Positions 5,893 through 8,131 of a DNA stretch of 8,131 nucleotides are shown here, piece after piece (the stretch's first letter is position 1; every line of letters begins with the position of its first letter). The DNA comes from Desulfobacteria bacterium (GTDB taxonomy: Bacteria > Desulfobacterota > Desulfobacteria > Desulfobacterales > C00003060), in the NCBI GenBank assembly GCA_030145035.1, contig JAQYWL010000541.1, positions 1 through 8,131 on the forward strand, given 5' to 3'. The position numbers and the translations under genes were made by a program. Below the pieces are notes generated by a model. The model was not told the origin of the DNA, did no database searches, and saw only the letters and a list, made by a program, of their open reading frames with translations.

Positions 5893-7689
5893 TTAGAGGG
5901 ATAACAAGTATGATCTGAGGTTTACTGGTTGGTGCTTCAAACCAAATTTCGCTCTAATGTTCTCTCTGTGAGACTCCACTGCTCTGGCAGAGACATTTAA
6001 CAATTCAGCAATCTCTTTGTTTGTTTTCCCCTCCTTTACCAAAGCAGCTACCTGGATTTCTCTAGGGGTGAAGCCCGTGTACTTTGAAGACAAGCTTCGC
6101 AGGAATGGAGAGACAATGTCATTTAGAAGTGATTCGATGATGCTTGTATAAGCCATCTGTTTAGCATCTAATCGGGTATTTCTTAATGTCTCAACGTAAG
6201 GCAAAACCAGCTCCTTGACGTTGCCAACAACGTTTTCTTCAAGCTCAGCCTTGTCTTCCTCCCTACGTCTTAGCAAGACTTTCAACGCCGTGTTCAGTTC
6301 CTCAAGGCTAAGGGCCTGAGCCTTCAATGCTTCCTTTCTCTCCCGCAGTTTCTTCTCTGCCCACTTCCGCTCGGTGATGTCCAATGCGGTAAAAGTCACC
6401 CTACGGGTGAGATCATTGGGATCGACAGCACTCGAACTCAACAGCACATTAATCACTTCTCCATCCTTCCGCTGCCAGCGCGTTTCCACGGTTCCTATTC
6501 CCCGCTCCCGGATCTGCGCGTACTTCTTCCTGCCTACGTACTCGTAGTCTTCGTCGCTGGGGTAGAGGATTCTAGCGTTCTGTTCCAGCAGCTCCTCCCT
6601 GGAATAGCCAACCATTTCACATATCCGGTCATTCACTTCCTTGAGCACCCGATTGCTGACCAGGCCAATACCTGCCGGCGCGGCTCTAAATATGCTATAT
6701 AACTTGGCTTCGCTCTTCCGTAGCGCCTCCTCGGATTGCGCGCGCGAAGTGATGTCTACAATGTTCCCCAATATGGCAGGCCTCCCCTTATACTCTATCC
6801 GGGTATTTCTCCTCACAATCCATATGGTTTCTCCGTCTTTTGTCAGACCCCTCGCCTCATATTCCAATGGAGCCTCTTCTCCCTTTAGCCTTTTTGCTCT
6901 TATCTCATCGGTCAAGGCCACGTCTTCAGGATGGACAAGCTTGCAGGATTCCAGCCCTATCAATTCATCTCTTGAATACCCGTAAATTTCGGCAAACCTG
7001 TTGTTGGCAAATACGATCTTTCCGTTCTGGTCGATGTAGATACCAGTCAACGAGCTTTCAACCAATATGCTGTATTCTCTTTCTGAGTCCCGCAGCGCCT
7101 CCTCTGCCCGCTTTCGTTCAGCTATCTCCTGTTTCAGATCAACATTGGCCCTTGAAAGCTCAGCAGTTCGTTCCTCCACCCGGCGTTCCAATTGTTCGTG
7201 GGCCTCTCGCAACGCCTTCTCTGCCCGTTTGCGCTCTGTAGTGTCCCTGACAATTCCTGTAGCGTGCCATTTTCCCTTTATCTTGACGGCTGACACTGAG
7301 AGTTCCATAGGGAATATGGTTCCATCTTTTTTCACCGCCTCCAACTCAAGTGTTTTGCCAACAACAGGCCCATGGCCTGTTCTGTTGAATGTGACAATGC
7401 CTCGTCCATATGCTTCATGATATTTCTGTGGTGCGAGAAATATGTGTAGTTCTTTCCCCATAGCCTCCCGAGGTGAGTACCCAAATATCCTTTCAGCTGC
7501 TTCATTCCAGAACGAAATGCTGCCTTCATTATCCATGATTATGATAGCGTCTTTGGCTGAAGCAGTTATAGCCTTGAATTTCTCCTCACTTTCCCGAACT
7601 GCTTTCTCAGCCCACTTGCGGTTACCGACTCCATTCTCTAACTCTTTGGCCCTTTGTTCCAATTGTTCATAGGTTGGTTTGTCAGCCAT
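5893..7689 (-). CDS. Triple-PAS one-component regulator with LuxR-type HTH
   Basis: A 598-residue, apparently soluble sensor-regulator. An N-terminal coiled coil (5-36) leads to PAS1 (about 37-149, WNEAAERIFGYSPREAMGKE). A long coiled coil (155-205, rich in ERKRAEEALR-type heptads) precedes PAS2 (about 206-315, NRFAEIYGYSRDELIGLE). PAS3 (about 327-441, CEMVGYSREELLEQNA) is followed by another coiled coil (441-485), a helical linker, and a C-terminal LuxR HTH (537-598, GFTPREIQVAALVKEGKTNK and EIAELLNVSARAVESHRENI). No HisKA, HATPase or receiver domain and no membrane segment is seen, so PAS sensing probably controls DNA binding directly. The ligand is unknown. The frame is open to GTG 7734, but ATG 7689 is chosen because GGAGGA precedes it by 7 bases and the 7734 start lies inside a terminator-like stem. 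A short LuxR-type gene follows 62 bases downstream. Confidence 0.9.
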   Translation of the reverse strand: MADKPTYEQLEQRAKELENGVGNRKWAEKAVRESEEKFKAITASAKDAIIIMDNEGSISFWNEAAERIFGYSPREAMGKELHIFLAPQKYHEAYGRGIVTFNRTGHGPVVGKTLELEAVKKDGTIFPMELSVSAVKIKGKWHATGIVRDTTERKRAEKALREAHEQLERRVEERTAELSRANVDLKQEIAERKRAEEALRDSEREYSILVESSLTGIYIDQNGKIVFANNRFAEIYGYSRDELIGLESCKLVHPEDVALTDEIRAKRLKGEEAPLEYEARGLTKDGETIWIVRRNTRIEYKGRPAILGNIVDITSRAQSEEALRKSEAKLYSIFRAAPAGIGLVSNRVLKEVNDRICEMVGYSREELLEQNARILYPSDEDYEYVGRKKYAQIRERGIGTVETRWQRKDGEVINVLLSSSAVDPNDLTRRVTFTALDITERKWAEKKLRERKEALKAQALSLEELNTALKVLLRRREEDKAELEENVVGNVKELVLPYVETLRNTRLDAKQMAYTSIIESLLNDIVSPFLRSLSSKYTGFTPREIQVAALVKEGKTNKEIAELLNVSARAVESHRENIRAKFGLKHQPVNLRSYLLSL

Positions 7690-7696
7690 CAGAACA

Positions 7697-7702
7697 TCCT
7701 CC
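7697..7702 (-). promoter_or_regulatory. Shine-Dalgarno fixing the PAS-LuxR start
   Basis: GGAGGA on the minus strand, separated by TGTTCTG (7 bases) from ATG 7689. It decides the start against the 15-codon longer frame from GTG 7734. Confidence 0.75.
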
Positions 7703-7712
7703 AAACTGCCGT

Positions 7713-7764
7713 AAAAACAAAAAGGCTCATACACACCGGCATCTTTGATACCGTGTATGAGCCT
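7713..7764 (-). terminator. Intrinsic terminator / possible attenuator in the PAS-LuxR leader
   Basis: On the minus strand a perfect 12-bp stem (AGGCTCATACAC at 7764-7753, GTGTATGAGCCT at 7734-7723, 18-base loop) is followed directly by TTTTGTTTTT (7722-7713). This is the canonical shape of a Rho-independent terminator. It lies only 24 bases before the PAS gene start. It may end a transcript from the right or act as an attenuator for the PAS gene. Confidence 0.7.
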
Positions 7765-7835
7765 GTGCTCTTCACATAAGCCTTCTCTCCCTGGCTTGGT
7801 TGTGTTTCCAGTTATTTTCTTACAATTGTCATAGC

Positions 7836-7864
7836 TTCATATCATGACCTGCATAGAAGTTCAA
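7836..7864 (-). promoter_or_regulatory. Candidate sigma70 promoter for the PAS-LuxR gene
   Basis: On the minus strand TTGAAC (7864-7859) and TATGAA (7841-7836) are 17 bases apart, each matching consensus at four of six bases. The start of transcription would fall near 7829, placing the 7713-7764 hairpin inside a leader of about 140 bases. Confidence 0.35.
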
Positions 7865-7880
7865 TTTCTTCGCTTCGATT

Positions 7881-7930
7881 AAAAAAAACATGGGGGTCAA
7901 ACCTACACATTTGACAAAACCAGTTTTTTT
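7881..7930. repeat. GTCAAA/TTTGAC dyad flanked by T-runs on both strands
   Basis: GTCAAA (7896-7901) and TTTGAC (7910-7915) are separated by 8 bases. Eight As lie at 7881-7888 and seven Ts at 7924-7930, so a T-run follows the dyad on each strand after 7-8 bases. It could be a weak bidirectional terminator, an operator dyad, or the end of a small repeat element; the adjoining GGGGGTCAAACC resembles sequences seen near RAYT genes (from memory only). Confidence 0.45.
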
Positions 7931-8131
7931 ATCGTCTTCGTAATAAGGGAGGGACAGGGGGCGGCCATGCATTCATGCGTTTCTTTCGATGTCGAGAAGC
8001 AGATGCTTTTCGGCTGACGCTTGATTCGTTCATGCCAGGTTTGTTGGCAACTGGCGTGGTACTGATCCCCAGTTCCGTTCCTGACACCAAGCCGGTTAGA
8101 TGAACTGACATAAACATTGAGAAAGCAAATG
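7931..8131. other. Right-edge region of unknown nature
   Basis: No gene with a start site can be supported. The minus strand has an open frame of 62 codons (8117-7929) without a Shine-Dalgarno. The plus strand also reads well in one frame, from about 7980 to a TGA near 8100, including the stretch DSFMPGLLATGVVLIPSSVP. Both readings may be fragments of a decayed or repeated sequence. Confidence 0.4.

Overview
The window most resembles a Desulfobacterota (formerly Deltaproteobacteria) chromosome with an accessory flavour. The evidence is family resemblance only: a PAS-PAS-PAS protein opening with a MADKPTYEQLEQR coiled coil and closing with a LuxR-type helix-turn-helix; an IS200/REP-associated tyrosine transposase (RAYT) opening MPRQARLD; a short LuxR-type response-regulator remnant; and a PerM-type permease. 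No rRNA, tRNA or CRISPR array was recognised.

Layout: (1) Positions 1-601, minus strand: N-terminal 200 residues of an SF2 DEAD/DEAH (ResIII-type) helicase that runs off the left edge. (2) 616-831, minus: scrambled remnant of an IS1595-type transposase, abutting the helicase start so that the helicase ribosome binding site lies in the remnant. (3) 1325-2434, plus: exported MltD-like lytic transglycosylase with one LysM. (4) 2793-3875, minus: PerM/AI-2E family permease. (5) 3939-4061: a 123-bp palindrome that can fold as a three-way junction, just upstream of perM. (6) 4117-5212: a RAYT gene bounded by 27-bp near-perfect inverted repeats. (7) 5215-5340, minus: a 41-codon ORF with an excellent Shine-Dalgarno, ending two bases from the RAYT element. 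(8) 5504-5830, minus: short LuxR-type HTH protein that looks like a response regulator without most of its receiver. (9) 5893-7689, minus: three-PAS LuxR regulator preceded by a candidate promoter and a strong terminator-like hairpin in its leader. (10) 7690-8131: leader, a dyad flanked by T-runs, and sequence of unknown nature.

How the parts relate: the PAS-LuxR gene, the short LuxR gene and the 41-codon ORF share a strand and may have formed one signalling cluster. The RAYT element and the palindrome separate that cluster from perM. The convergent lytic transglycosylase and perM genes look like ordinary envelope genes. I see no complete new multi-gene system. The least explained signals are the palindrome at 3939-4061, the inverted-repeat-bounded RAYT unit and the possible attenuator ahead of the PAS regulator.
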